This document shows, piece after piece, positions 52,944 to 61,094 of a stretch of DNA of 64,000 nt (positions are counted from its first letter, which is position 1; every line of letters starts with the position of its first letter). Source of the DNA: Paenarthrobacter ureafaciens (GTDB taxonomy: Bacteria; Actinomycetota; Actinomycetes; Actinomycetales; Micrococcaceae). Made by a program: the position numbers and the translations under genes. The DNA lies in NCBI RefSeq assembly GCF_004028095.1, contig NZ_SBHM01000003.1, forward strand, positions 45,957-109,956, given 5' to 3'. A model generated the notes under the pieces. The model searched no databases and was not told where the DNA came from. It worked only from the letters and a program-made list of their open reading frames with translations.

Positions 52944-53288
52944 TTAACTCCTCCGATGCGCGATTGCTTCGATCTCCCCCGACGCGCCGTAGGGCAGTGC
53001 GGCAACTTCAACGAATGAGCGTGCCGGGCGGGGATTCTCGAACAGCAGCTCGTAGTGCAGGTTTGCTTCGTCCCGCAGCGTTACGTCTGTGACGAAATAG
53101 GTGGTCTTGACGACGTCCGCCAGGGACATGCCGACTGATTCCAAACGTTCGGCCAGCCTCGCGCCTGCTGCGACGAGCGCCTCCGAGCGGCCCGGTACGG
53201 CCGTGCCGTTCTCATCCACCGACAAGGCGCCGGAGACGAAGCCGAATCCGCCGGCCACGAAGGCCGGACTGTAGGGGTGGGCATTCAT
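52944..53288 (-). CDS. RidA family protein
   Basis: The 114-residue product has AGGFGFVSGALSVDENG, MSLADVVKTTYFVTD and the ending PARSFVEVAALPYGASGEIEA. The last holds the conserved Arg (near residue 91) and Glu of active imine/enamine deaminases. It is second in the operon, between the aldehyde dehydrogenase and the reductase. Together with the aspartate-dehydrogenase homologue it suggests that an amino or imino group is handled in this pathway. Confidence 0.85.
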   Translation of the reverse strand: MNAHPYSPAFVAGGFGFVSGALSVDENGTAVPGRSEALVAAGARLAERLESVGMSLADVVKTTYFVTDVTLRDEANLHYELLFENPRPARSFVEVAALPYGASGEIEAIAHRRS

Positions 53289-53328
53289 TGATCTACCTTT
53301 CGGAAGCTGGTGATGCGGGCCGGTTCGC

Positions 53329-54888
53329 TTAAAGGCCGGCCCATGGGATGGGTGCACCCGAGAGGTCCATATAGATGCTCTTCTGGCGCATGTAGGAACG
53401 AATGCCGTCGCGGCCCTTTTCGGTACCCAGACCGCTTTCCTTAAGCCCGCTGAAGGGGGTCGAAATGCTGAATTGCTTATAGGTGTTGATCCACACGGTG
53501 CCGGCGGCAATGGCCCGCGCCAACCGCCAGGCCCGGCGGTAGTCGGCAGTCCAGATGCCACAGGCCAAGCCAAAGACGCTGTCGTTCGCCTGGGCGATGA
53601 GGTCCGCTTCGTCGTCGAACGGCAGGATGACGGCCACGGGACCAAAAATTTCCTGCTGGCAGATGGCGTCCGAGTTACTGACACCGGCAAGGATGGTGGG
53701 CTCATAGAACGCCCCGCCCTGCAACCGGGACTCCGTGGGGACAGCGCCTCCGCACAAAACCTGCGCACCGGCCGACTTCGCTGCTTCGACCATGCCCGCA
53801 ACGGTGTCGCGGTGTGCGAAGGCCACCAGGGGCCCGACCTGCGTAGCCGGGTCTGTGCCCGGTCCGATCCGCAACGCTTTTGCCCCTTTCACGAGCCTTT
53901 CCACCACGTCGTCGTACACGGCGCGCTGGATGAAGACACGCGACCCGGCGATGCAGCTCTGACCGCTTGAGGAGAAGATGCCGTAGAGCACTCCGGCCAC
54001 AGCCTGGTCCACGTCGGCATCGGCGAAAATAACCGTGGGTGATTTTCCTCCCAGTTCCAACGTGATGGGCATGATTTTTTCGGCTGCGATGTGGGCAAGT
54101 TGACGCCCCGTGGAAGTCCCGCCCGTGAAGGAGATCTTCCCAACATCCGGATGTTTGGCGACGGCGTCGCCAACTACCCGGCCAGGGCCCGGCAGCACCG
54201 ACAGCAAACCGGCAGGAAGACCGGCCTGCTCACAAAGGCGGGCCAGCAGCAGCGAGACCCAGGGGGCCCACACCGGCGGCTTCACCACGACGGCGTTTCC
54301 TGCCGCGAGTGCCGGAGCCACCTTTTGCGCGTCACTGGCTATGGGTGAATTCCACGGCGTGATGGCCCCCACCACCCCGATCGGCTCATAGGTGGACATG
54401 CTGAGGTAGTTGCCCCGCGGCGGCGTCAGGGCATCTTCCATGGTCTCCAAGGCAGCTGCCGTGAAGCGGAAGGTTGCCGCCGCGCTCATGGCCAATGCCT
54501 TCGTTTCCACGAGGCTTTTGCCCGTATCAAGCGTCTGCAGCTCCGCGATCCTGTCAGCGTTGGCTTCAATCGCGGAGCTGATGCGGTGAAGGACTGCGGC
54601 GCGTTCGTGCGGGAGCCTCCTTGCCCACCCCGACGCTTTGACGGCCTCCAGGCCGGCGGCCACTGCGGCGTCCACATCGGCCGCCGTTGCTGCGTGGAGG
54701 GTGGCAAAAACTTCTGCCGTAGCGGGATTCACCGACTCGATCAGCGCACCACTACCCCGGGTCCACACTCCGCCAACAAAGATCTCGTCCCGCGTATCAG
54801 GTCCGTTGCGAAGACCGGCCGCGCCGGGTGCCCGGGTTTCTTCCCGAGCAGACCGGGAGGGGTTCTCTGTAAGGCTGTCCGTACTCAT
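53329..54888 (-). CDS. NAD(P)-dependent aldehyde dehydrogenase
   Basis: The 519-residue enzyme is full length. It has ITPWNSPIASDAQKVAPALA near 177-196, general base Glu278 in LELGGKSP and nucleophile Cys312 in GQSCIAGS. It resembles semialdehyde or betaine aldehyde dehydrogenase families (HpaE, BetB relatives). As first gene of the 11-gene operon it probably oxidises an aldehyde released by the TPP enzyme or by ring cleavage. The N-terminal 35 residues are hydrophilic and unrelated to the fold. A promoter with an operator lies about 100 bases upstream. Confidence 0.88.
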   Translation of the reverse strand: MSTDSLTENPSRSAREETRAPGAAGLRNGPDTRDEIFVGGVWTRGSGALIESVNPATAEVFATLHAATAADVDAAVAAGLEAVKASGWARRLPHERAAVLHRISSAIEANADRIAELQTLDTGKSLVETKALAMSAAATFRFTAAALETMEDALTPPRGNYLSMSTYEPIGVVGAITPWNSPIASDAQKVAPALAAGNAVVVKPPVWAPWVSLLLARLCEQAGLPAGLLSVLPGPGRVVGDAVAKHPDVGKISFTGGTSTGRQLAHIAAEKIMPITLELGGKSPTVIFADADVDQAVAGVLYGIFSSSGQSCIAGSRVFIQRAVYDDVVERLVKGAKALRIGPGTDPATQVGPLVAFAHRDTVAGMVEAAKSAGAQVLCGGAVPTESRLQGGAFYEPTILAGVSNSDAICQQEIFGPVAVILPFDDEADLIAQANDSVFGLACGIWTADYRRAWRLARAIAAGTVWINTYKQFSISTPFSGLKESGLGTEKGRDGIRSYMRQKSIYMDLSGAPIPWAGL

Positions 54889-54990
54889 CTTCGGGTTCCG
54901 TCCATTTGTGTGTAGTGCCCACGGAGGGGTTTCAAGCGGGATGCCGCGAGCGGCTTTGCGCGAGTTACGTGAACTGCGTCATAGAAAAAG

Positions 54991-55019
54991 AATATCAGTC
55001 CTAAGATACTTTATGTCAA
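54991..55019 (-). promoter_or_regulatory. Promoter of the 11-gene operon with MarR-like operator in the spacer
   Basis: On the minus strand a perfect -35 TTGACA (55019-55014) and -10 GATATT (54996-54991) are 17 bases apart. The segment at 54991-55008 matches the palindrome of the marR promoter at 13 of 18 positions (shared CTAAGATA end). A further AAGATA half-site is at 55018-55023. The -35 overlaps the end of xdhC. Confidence 0.65.
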
Positions 55020-56261
55020 GATATTTTCGTTCTGATTGTTGCGTAGCGGCGGGAGCTGCAGTTCCTGCCCCACGCCGCAGGTAGGGGACGACGACGGCTG
55101 GCCGCCCGGGTGCGGCGCGAGGGCTGCGCGCTCCCCCAAACCCTTGTGGATGGGGTCGGACGTGAACGCCAAGGGCAGGGCGGAAGCCTGGTGCCGGGCC
55201 GCAATGACCTCCGCCATGATGGAGATCGCCGTTTCTTCCGGGGTGGAAGCCGAAAGGTCCAAGCCGATCGGCGAGCGGAGCCGCGCCAGCGACCGTTCCG
55301 TGTGGCCCAATGCCAGGAGCCTGCCCCTGCGGTCACTGGCAGTCCGGCGCGAACCCATCGCCCCGATGTACGCAAAACCTTCCCGAAGCGCCACATCGAG
55401 GACCGGAACATCGAATTTCGCATCGTGCGTCAGGACACAGATAGCAGCATCGGGCCCCAGCCGTCTCAGTGCGATTTCCTTTTGTAAGTAGCGTGCCGGT
55501 TGATCCACCACGACGTCGTGGGCTGATGGCAGCCGCTCGGGCGTGGCGAAAACGGCCCGGGCATCGCACACCGTGACGTGAAAGCCAAGAAAGGCGCCTA
55601 ACCGGGCCAGGGAGGCGGAGAAGTCAACCGCCCCGAAAATCACCAGCCGGCGCGCAGGGCGGAAGACATCGATCAGCAAGGACAGGCGTTCGTCGCTGCC
55701 GGTCACGGCAGGAAGAGTGACCGACGTCGATCTTCCGGACGCTATGGCCTCCTGAACGGCACTGTCTGCGGCCTGAACAACATCCCACGCAAAGCCTGCA
55801 CCGGCGAACAGTGGTGTAATGGCAGAACCCTGATGGACCAGCCCGGAGCGACCCAGCAGTTCAGGTGCGCCCTCAAAAATGGTGACCATGGCGCACGGTA
55901 AATTTTCCACCAACGCCTTCTGCAAGGACGCAAAACCAGGGCACGTGGCACGCTCGAATGCTTGCACGAAAATATCCACGCTGCCGCCGCACGTGAGGCC
56001 GATACTGAACCCGTCGTCGTCGGACATAGCAAAATGAAGCAGCTCCGGGACCCCGGTGGCGAGCACTGTGGCAGCCTGTTCGATCACGCTGGCCTCGATG
56101 CAGCCACCCGAAACCGAGCCGATCGGCGACCCCTCGCCGGTGACCAGCATGGACGTACCGACTGCCCGCGGCGCAGATCCCTGGGTTCGGACCACCGTGG
56201 CCATCGCGACGCGCCGTCCGTCGGAAAACGCCTCGTTGAGCGCTTCCATCACTTCACGCAT
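55011..56261 (-). CDS. XdhC/CoxI family molybdenum hydroxylase accessory protein
   Basis: The 416-residue protein has an N-terminal XdhC/CoxI domain with VRTQGSAPRAVGTSMLVT near 24-41 and SGGCIEASVIEQ near 51-62. A Rossmann XdhC_C domain (LVIFGAVDFSASLARLGAFLGF) follows. It inserts or sulfurates the molybdenum cofactor of the matching hydroxylase. It overlaps the large-subunit gene by eight bases and is the last gene of that unit. Its 3' end holds the promoter of the next operon. Confidence 0.88.
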   Translation of the reverse strand: MREVMEALNEAFSDGRRVAMATVVRTQGSAPRAVGTSMLVTGEGSPIGSVSGGCIEASVIEQAATVLATGVPELLHFAMSDDDGFSIGLTCGGSVDIFVQAFERATCPGFASLQKALVENLPCAMVTIFEGAPELLGRSGLVHQGSAITPLFAGAGFAWDVVQAADSAVQEAIASGRSTSVTLPAVTGSDERLSLLIDVFRPARRLVIFGAVDFSASLARLGAFLGFHVTVCDARAVFATPERLPSAHDVVVDQPARYLQKEIALRRLGPDAAICVLTHDAKFDVPVLDVALREGFAYIGAMGSRRTASDRRGRLLALGHTERSLARLRSPIGLDLSASTPEETAISIMAEVIAARHQASALPLAFTSDPIHKGLGERAALAPHPGGQPSSSPTCGVGQELQLPPLRNNQNENILT

Positions 56262-58593
56262 CGGCCCCGACCCTGCCTTGACGCGATTGCGCAGCCCGGA
56301 TGCCGTTGTAGACCCGTTCCGGCGTCATGGGCAGCGACGTGAGCTGCGCCCCGGTGGCGTCGGCAATTGCCTGGGCAATTGCAGGGGCGATAGGCAGCAT
56401 CCCTCCCTCGCCCATGCCCTTGGTTCCGAAGGGCCCAGCGCCATGGCCCTGTTCCTGGGTGATGGAGAAGAAGCGCTGCGGGATGTCCTCGGCCAACGGG
56501 ACGCGGTAGAGGAGTGCTTCACCATTCAGCAGCTGGCCGTCGTCGTTATACCGCAGTTCCTCAAAGAGTGCCTGCGCGAGTCCGAAGACCGCTGCGCCTT
56601 CGTCCTGGCCCCGGCAACCAAGCTTGTTCACCACCTTGCCGGCGTCGCCACTGACGACCAGCTGCAGGACTTCCACCCGCCCGGTTTCGGGATCCACCTC
56701 AACTTCGGCAGCTGCCCAGCCGATCTCCCAAAACATGCACGGCGCCTCCAGCGGGGCGCGGCTGGAATTACGTACCTTGAAGTATCCGTCCCCGGTGAAC
56801 TCGTAGCCTGTCCCGCCGAACCTGTCCATGATCAACGGCGGAAGATCATGCGTGGCACCGTCGGCATCAATGATGTGCCAGTCCTGAAGGCGGATCGATT
56901 CGCGATCCAACCGCAGCTGCTCGGCCGCTACGTCCAGCACTGAGCACTTCACGCGTTCAGCAGCCTGCAGGACCGCGTGACCCATGACGGCGATGCCCGA
57001 TGAGGCATTGGTTCCTTGGTCGAAGGGGGTGTTATCGGTGTCGATGGCCGCATATTTAACACGCTTCGGATCGCACGCCAGAGTCTCCGCCACAATCTGG
57101 CACAGCGCCGAATGGCCGCCCTGGCCCATTTCCACCAGGCCACAATTGAGGAAGACATCGCCGTTGGTGGCCACTTTGACCCGGGCCTGGGCGGGCTTGT
57201 TGACGCCGCCACCGTCCTTGATTCCCATGGCGACACCCATGCCACGGTTGGGTAAGCGGCTCCGGTCGCGATAGCTGATGGCGTCCGCTACGAGGTTCAA
57301 ACCGTGCCGCAGGTCCGAGTCGATGGGCGTTTCGCCCGGGACGAATTCCTCGCCCAGGCCCTTGGCATTTTTCAGCCGCAGTTCCAGAGGGTCGAATCCC
57401 AGCCGCTCAGCGATCAGGTCCACTTGGCGTTCACTGGCCCAGGTGGCCTGGGTCGCGCCAAAACCACGGTATGCGCCTGCCGGCACTGTATTGGTGATGA
57501 CCGCCTGGCACACCGAATCGATCCGCTTCCAGCGGTAGGCCCCCGGCATCCGGTAACCGGCTTTTTCGGCCACCAACGGACTTGCATCCGCATAGGCACC
57601 GCCGTTGAGCAACACCTTGGACTGGCGGGCCACGAACTCCCCATCAGCCTTGAGTCCCGACTTGACCGTGAGGATGGCATCATGCTGGCTCAAGGTCAGG
57701 AAGACTTCCTCGGTGCTCATGCAGTAGCGCACGGGTTGGCCGCCGGACAACTGCGACAGGCGGACGGCGATAGCCTCGGTTTTTGGGCCGTTCTTGGCCC
57801 CGAAGCCGCCGCCCAGCAACGGGACGTTCACCCGGACATCGTTCTCCGGCACGCCAAAGACCCGCGCCAGCTCCCTCCGCATGGGGAACGGGCTCTGGGT
57901 GGAGGTCCACACCTCGATCTGCCCGGAGGTCGCTTCGGCCACTGTGACAAAGGGTTCCAGGTGCAGATGGTTCATCCGGGAGAACGTAAACGTGTCTTCA
58001 AAAACGTAGTCGCACTCTGCCCAGACGCCCTCGTCCCCCGTTTCGTAGCGGAACTCGTAACTCACGTTGTGCGCGGTATGTGGCGCCCCGAACGCGCCGT
58101 CCCCGTACGCTGGAGAGACGGCGTACGGCTGCTCCGGGAAAATGGCAGGTGCTGCGGGGTCCGTTGCTTCCTTGGCACCGAAAACAGCCGGCAACTGCTG
58201 GTACTCCACCTGAATCAAATCCAGGGCCGCGATGGCTGTGCGTTCATCCACGGCAGCAACTGCCGCAACGACGTCGCCAACGTAGCGGACCGAGTCCGTA
58301 GCGACGATGGGCTGGTCCTTGACGTAGGTACCGTAGGGCTTCAAACCACCGATCTCCTCACGCGTGAGGACCGCAGTGACTCCCGCCAGCGAGCGGGCCG
58401 CCGAGGCGTCGATGCCCAGGATCCGGGCATGTGCATGCGGGCTTCTGAGGACCTTGGCATGGAGCATTCCGGCCTTCTTGATGTCCACCGTGTAGAGGGC
58501 GCGTCCGGTGACCTTGGCGGTGCTGTCCAGGCGCGGGCGGTCGCGTCCCACGATCGGCTCCCCGGCCTCGCCGGGAGTGGCTGTCCCGTTCAT
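56254..58593 (-). CDS. Molybdenum hydroxylase large subunit (xanthine dehydrogenase family)
   Basis: The 779-residue protein carries the Mo-MCD-binding domains: KVTGRALYTVDIK at the start, LLGGGFGAKNGPKTEA near 240, PAGAYRGFGATQATW near 355, GLVEMGQGGHSALCQI near 475 and the catalytic Glu in GTKGMGEGGM near the C-terminus. The AYRGFG loop is that of hydroxylases of N-heterocycles, aldehydes or aromatic acids, not the AYRCSFR of form I CO dehydrogenase. It hydroxylates an unknown substrate with water-derived oxygen. It overlaps the iron-sulfur subunit gene by four bases. Confidence 0.9.
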   Translation of the reverse strand: MNGTATPGEAGEPIVGRDRPRLDSTAKVTGRALYTVDIKKAGMLHAKVLRSPHAHARILGIDASAARSLAGVTAVLTREEIGGLKPYGTYVKDQPIVATDSVRYVGDVVAAVAAVDERTAIAALDLIQVEYQQLPAVFGAKEATDPAAPAIFPEQPYAVSPAYGDGAFGAPHTAHNVSYEFRYETGDEGVWAECDYVFEDTFTFSRMNHLHLEPFVTVAEATSGQIEVWTSTQSPFPMRRELARVFGVPENDVRVNVPLLGGGFGAKNGPKTEAIAVRLSQLSGGQPVRYCMSTEEVFLTLSQHDAILTVKSGLKADGEFVARQSKVLLNGGAYADASPLVAEKAGYRMPGAYRWKRIDSVCQAVITNTVPAGAYRGFGATQATWASERQVDLIAERLGFDPLELRLKNAKGLGEEFVPGETPIDSDLRHGLNLVADAISYRDRSRLPNRGMGVAMGIKDGGGVNKPAQARVKVATNGDVFLNCGLVEMGQGGHSALCQIVAETLACDPKRVKYAAIDTDNTPFDQGTNASSGIAVMGHAVLQAAERVKCSVLDVAAEQLRLDRESIRLQDWHIIDADGATHDLPPLIMDRFGGTGYEFTGDGYFKVRNSSRAPLEAPCMFWEIGWAAAEVEVDPETGRVEVLQLVVSGDAGKVVNKLGCRGQDEGAAVFGLAQALFEELRYNDDGQLLNGEALLYRVPLAEDIPQRFFSITQEQGHGAGPFGTKGMGEGGMLPIAPAIAQAIADATGAQLTSLPMTPERVYNGIRAAQSRQGRVGADA

Positions 58594-59123
58594 TCCGACG
58601 CCCGTTCCTGCTGCTCCGCGGCGGAGAGCTCTGCGGCACGTTCCACGGATTCCAGGATCATTTCGTATCCTGTGCACCTGCAGGTATTCGAACTGATCCA
58701 TTCCCGGATCCGGTCCCTGTCCGGTTGCGGATCCTGCCGCAGCAGGCCAGTGGTCAGCATCAGCATGCCCGACGTACAGAACCCGCACTGGAAGCCGCCA
58801 CATTCCCTGAATGCCTGCTGCTGGGCACTCAACGTGCCATCTTGGCGGGCCAGGCCCTCCACCGTTTCAACCCGGGCACCCTCGACGTCGAAGGCAAACG
58901 TGGAACAGGCGGCTACCGGAAGGTCATTCACCAGGACAGTGCAGGCACCACAGACACTGCGCTCGCACGAGGCACGAACCCCTTGCTTTCCGCAGGTGTT
59001 GCGCAACACGTCCAGGACGGTCGCGCTGGTAGGAACACGATGCCTCTCGGGGCTTCCGTTCAGTTCGAATTCGAGATCGTGGGTAACGGGTTCGTGGCCG
59101 GGCACCGGCGATTCAAGGCTCAT
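58590..59123 (-). CDS. Molybdenum hydroxylase 2Fe-2S subunit
   Basis: The 177-residue protein has two iron-sulfur sites: the ferredoxin-like CERSVCGACTVLVND with an upstream/downstream Cys set (near residues 50-75) and the helical CGFCTSGM and CRCTGYE sites near 110-145. This is the small subunit of the xanthine dehydrogenase/CO dehydrogenase family. It passes electrons from the Mo centre to FAD. It overlaps both neighbouring genes by four bases. A frame start at 59177 is less likely than ATG 59123. Confidence 0.92.
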   Translation of the reverse strand: MSLESPVPGHEPVTHDLEFELNGSPERHRVPTSATVLDVLRNTCGKQGVRASCERSVCGACTVLVNDLPVAACSTFAFDVEGARVETVEGLARQDGTLSAQQQAFRECGGFQCGFCTSGMLMLTTGLLRQDPQPDRDRIREWISSNTCRCTGYEMILESVERAAELSAAEQQERASE

Positions 59124-60013
59124 GGCTGGCTTCCTTTCCTTTGTTTTCCGGTTGCTTGGACGAGAAGACGGCGGCAAAGCACAGACGCCAGGTGCCGGCG
59201 GTAACTGATGGATCCGGCGTAGTCGGCCGCCTCCTCCGGGAGCTGCGCTGCAAGAATCTCTGCGACAGAGGCAGGGTCGAGGTCAGCTGTTGCAGTTCCA
59301 CCGGCGGGATGGGAGAGGACGGTGTGGGAGAGGACATAGGGCCGCCTGTATTCACTCCCGCAGACGGCCGTTACCGTAACGTCGCCACTGGCGTTGCTTC
59401 GCACGGCCATGGCCACTGTGCTGACCGGGCGCATGGTGCGTTCGTATCCGAACCACAGCAGGGATGCGGTGTCCACGCTGACGGCTGTCATGACACCAGG
59501 GCTCCTGCGCTCCCCCTCCCAGAGCTTCGCAACCGGGAGGGTTGCAAGGTCTCCGCCCTGAAAGTGCATGCGAGCCTGGAGGGCGGACAAAATGACCGGC
59601 ATTTCATAGCGATACCGACGCGCAAGGAGGTTGCCTCCCAGGGTGCCGCGGTAACGGATCCGAACTGTTGCAATCGATCCCCAGGCCGCAGCCAGGGCCG
59701 GGAGGGAAGACAGGATTTCCGGACTCCTGCTGCCTTCGTAGTGGCTGACCAAGGAACCGATGCGCAGAGTTCCGGCGTCGTTCGAGACAGCCCGCAGTTC
59801 CTTGATTCCCTGCAGGGAAATCAGCACCTGTGGCTCCAATCCTTCGCGGATTTGGGCCATGAGGTCCGAGCAGCCCGCCGCGATCACAGCGTGTGGGTGC
59901 TGCCGGACCAGTGCCTCAGCTTCTCCCAGTGAAGCAGGCCGATGCAGAACAAACGGCGGGAGGGCGGACTGGCTCTGGGCTATCAGGCCCGCCCCTAATT
60001 TCTGGCCTCGCAT
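59120..60013 (-). CDS. Molybdenum hydroxylase FAD-binding subunit
   Basis: The 297-residue protein has the FAD-domain motifs of CoxM/HcrB: AAGCSDLMAQIREGL near 45 (instead of the usual AGGTDL) and RYRGTLGGNLLAR near 120. It accepts electrons and reduces the final acceptor. The motif AAGCSD departs from the A-G-G-T/S form, so the isoalloxazine contacts may differ slightly. It is the first gene of the M-S-L-XdhC unit. Confidence 0.85.
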   Translation of the reverse strand: MRGQKLGAGLIAQSQSALPPFVLHRPASLGEAEALVRQHPHAVIAAGCSDLMAQIREGLEPQVLISLQGIKELRAVSNDAGTLRIGSLVSHYEGSRSPEILSSLPALAAAWGSIATVRIRYRGTLGGNLLARRYRYEMPVILSALQARMHFQGGDLATLPVAKLWEGERRSPGVMTAVSVDTASLLWFGYERTMRPVSTVAMAVRSNASGDVTVTAVCGSEYRRPYVLSHTVLSHPAGGTATADLDPASVAEILAAQLPEEAADYAGSISYRRHLASVLCRRLLVQATGKQRKGSQP

Positions 60014-60098
60014 TGGTCAGCCTTCTTTCACTCTCGCCATGTAGGCGCTTTCCACGGACTACCGCCGTGGTTGATTCCTGGTTTCGCAAACAACCGTC
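60014..60098 (-). promoter_or_regulatory. Upstream region of the molybdenum hydroxylase operon
   Basis: Between the operon start and the terminator of the next unit, an inverted repeat CCACGG-N7-CCGTGG lies at 60052-60070. No clear promoter hexamers were found. The repeat could be an operator. Confidence 0.35.
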
Positions 60099-60124
60099 CC
60101 GGGTGGCCCGTTCGGGCCACCCGG
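60099..60124 (-). terminator. Terminator of the dioxygenase/transporter operon
   Basis: CCGGGTGGCCC (60099-60109) pairs perfectly with GGGCCACCCGG (60114-60124), loop GTTC, located 15 bases after the dioxygenase stop on the minus strand. Confidence 0.75.
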
Positions 60125-60138
60125 AGCGGGCAGTTTCA

Positions 60139-60993
60139 CTAGGCCGGGCGGTCGCCCTTCAGCGTGACCCGGTGCATCAGCCTGTAATGCGGGTGGTAGT
60201 CGCCCACTGCGTAATGCTGGGTGGAACGGTTATCCCAGATCACCAGGGAGTTGGGCTCCCACCGGAACCGGACCTGGTACTCGGGGGTCCGGGCGAGGTC
60301 CGTGAGCATGTTCCGCAGCGAGTCGCCCAGCTGCGTGGAAATACCCGTGAGGCGGGTGGTGAACAACGCATTGACGTACACGAGCTTGCGGCCCGTTTCC
60401 GGATGCTTGCGCACCACGGGGTGGGTCATGGGCGGGTATTTGCGTCGCGTTTCCTCATAGCGCGCCTCGCCATCCGGGCCTTGCCGGACGACGCCGGTCA
60501 GTTCCTTTTCCCAGTCGTGCACTCCTTCAAGCCCGTCGATGACGTTTTTTACGTTCTCCGGCAGGGCGTCATAAGCCGCGGTCATACTTGCCCAGAGGGT
60601 GTCGCCGCCGCACGGGGGAATTTCCTGCGCATGGAGGCAGGTGGCGGAGTTCGGCGTAGCCTGCCACGTCAGGTCGGAGTGCCACACGTCGGTTCCAGCA
60701 GCCCGGCCCCGGGACTCCAACACCTCAATGTGCGGATAGCCCGGAAGCGATGGGAAGAATGCGCTGACTTCCTGGGGATCGCCGAAGACCTTGGCGAACT
60801 CAATCTGGTCGTCCGGGGTAATTTGCTGGTCGCGGAGAAACAGCACTTGGTATTCAAGGAATGCTTCCCGGAGTTCCCGCCGGCACTCAGGAGTGATGCC
60901 CTCACGCAGATCCAGCCCGTGGATGTAGGCTCCGATAGTCGGTGTCGCACGTTCCACAGTGAATGTCTTGAACTCTTGATCATTGCCGCTCAT
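60139..60993 (-). CDS. TauD/TfdA-family Fe(II)/2-oxoglutarate-dependent dioxygenase
   Basis: The 284-residue enzyme has the full 2-His-1-carboxylate site: His105 and Asp107 in DVWHSDLTW, His260 in STQHYAVGDY, and Arg275 in HRVTLKGD for 2-oxoglutarate. The family oxidises taurine, 2,4-D, alkyl sulfates and related compounds. The specific substrate is not visible. It lies in an operon with an MHS transporter that probably imports it. ATG 60993 follows AAGGAAGGA; an ATG at 61098 would overlap the transporter stop. Confidence 0.88.
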   Translation of the reverse strand: MSGNDQEFKTFTVERATPTIGAYIHGLDLREGITPECRRELREAFLEYQVLFLRDQQITPDDQIEFAKVFGDPQEVSAFFPSLPGYPHIEVLESRGRAAGTDVWHSDLTWQATPNSATCLHAQEIPPCGGDTLWASMTAAYDALPENVKNVIDGLEGVHDWEKELTGVVRQGPDGEARYEETRRKYPPMTHPVVRKHPETGRKLVYVNALFTTRLTGISTQLGDSLRNMLTDLARTPEYQVRFRWEPNSLVIWDNRSTQHYAVGDYHPHYRLMHRVTLKGDRPA

Positions 60994-61094
60994 GGTCGTT
61001 CCTTCCTTTTGTTTGGTCTGTTGCATTGAGCCCGTGTCCGTCAACGCTGACTGATCAGACGGGCTGCTTTTGTTGGGAATCCTTTGGTGTCGAC

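Noticed and set aside
57304..59208. 634-codon open frame on the + strand
   Set aside because: It is antisense to the molybdenum hydroxylase subunits, whose motifs are complete on the minus strand.
56254..60013. CO dehydrogenase (coxMSL)
   Set aside because: The large subunit has AYRGFG and lacks the AYRCSFR active-site loop of form I CO dehydrogenase, so only the wider hydroxylase family is claimed.
60139..60993. Taurine dioxygenase (tauD) by name
   Set aside because: The family is clear from the iron ligands, but no sulfonate transport genes are present and the transporter is MHS-type, so a specific substrate is not justified.
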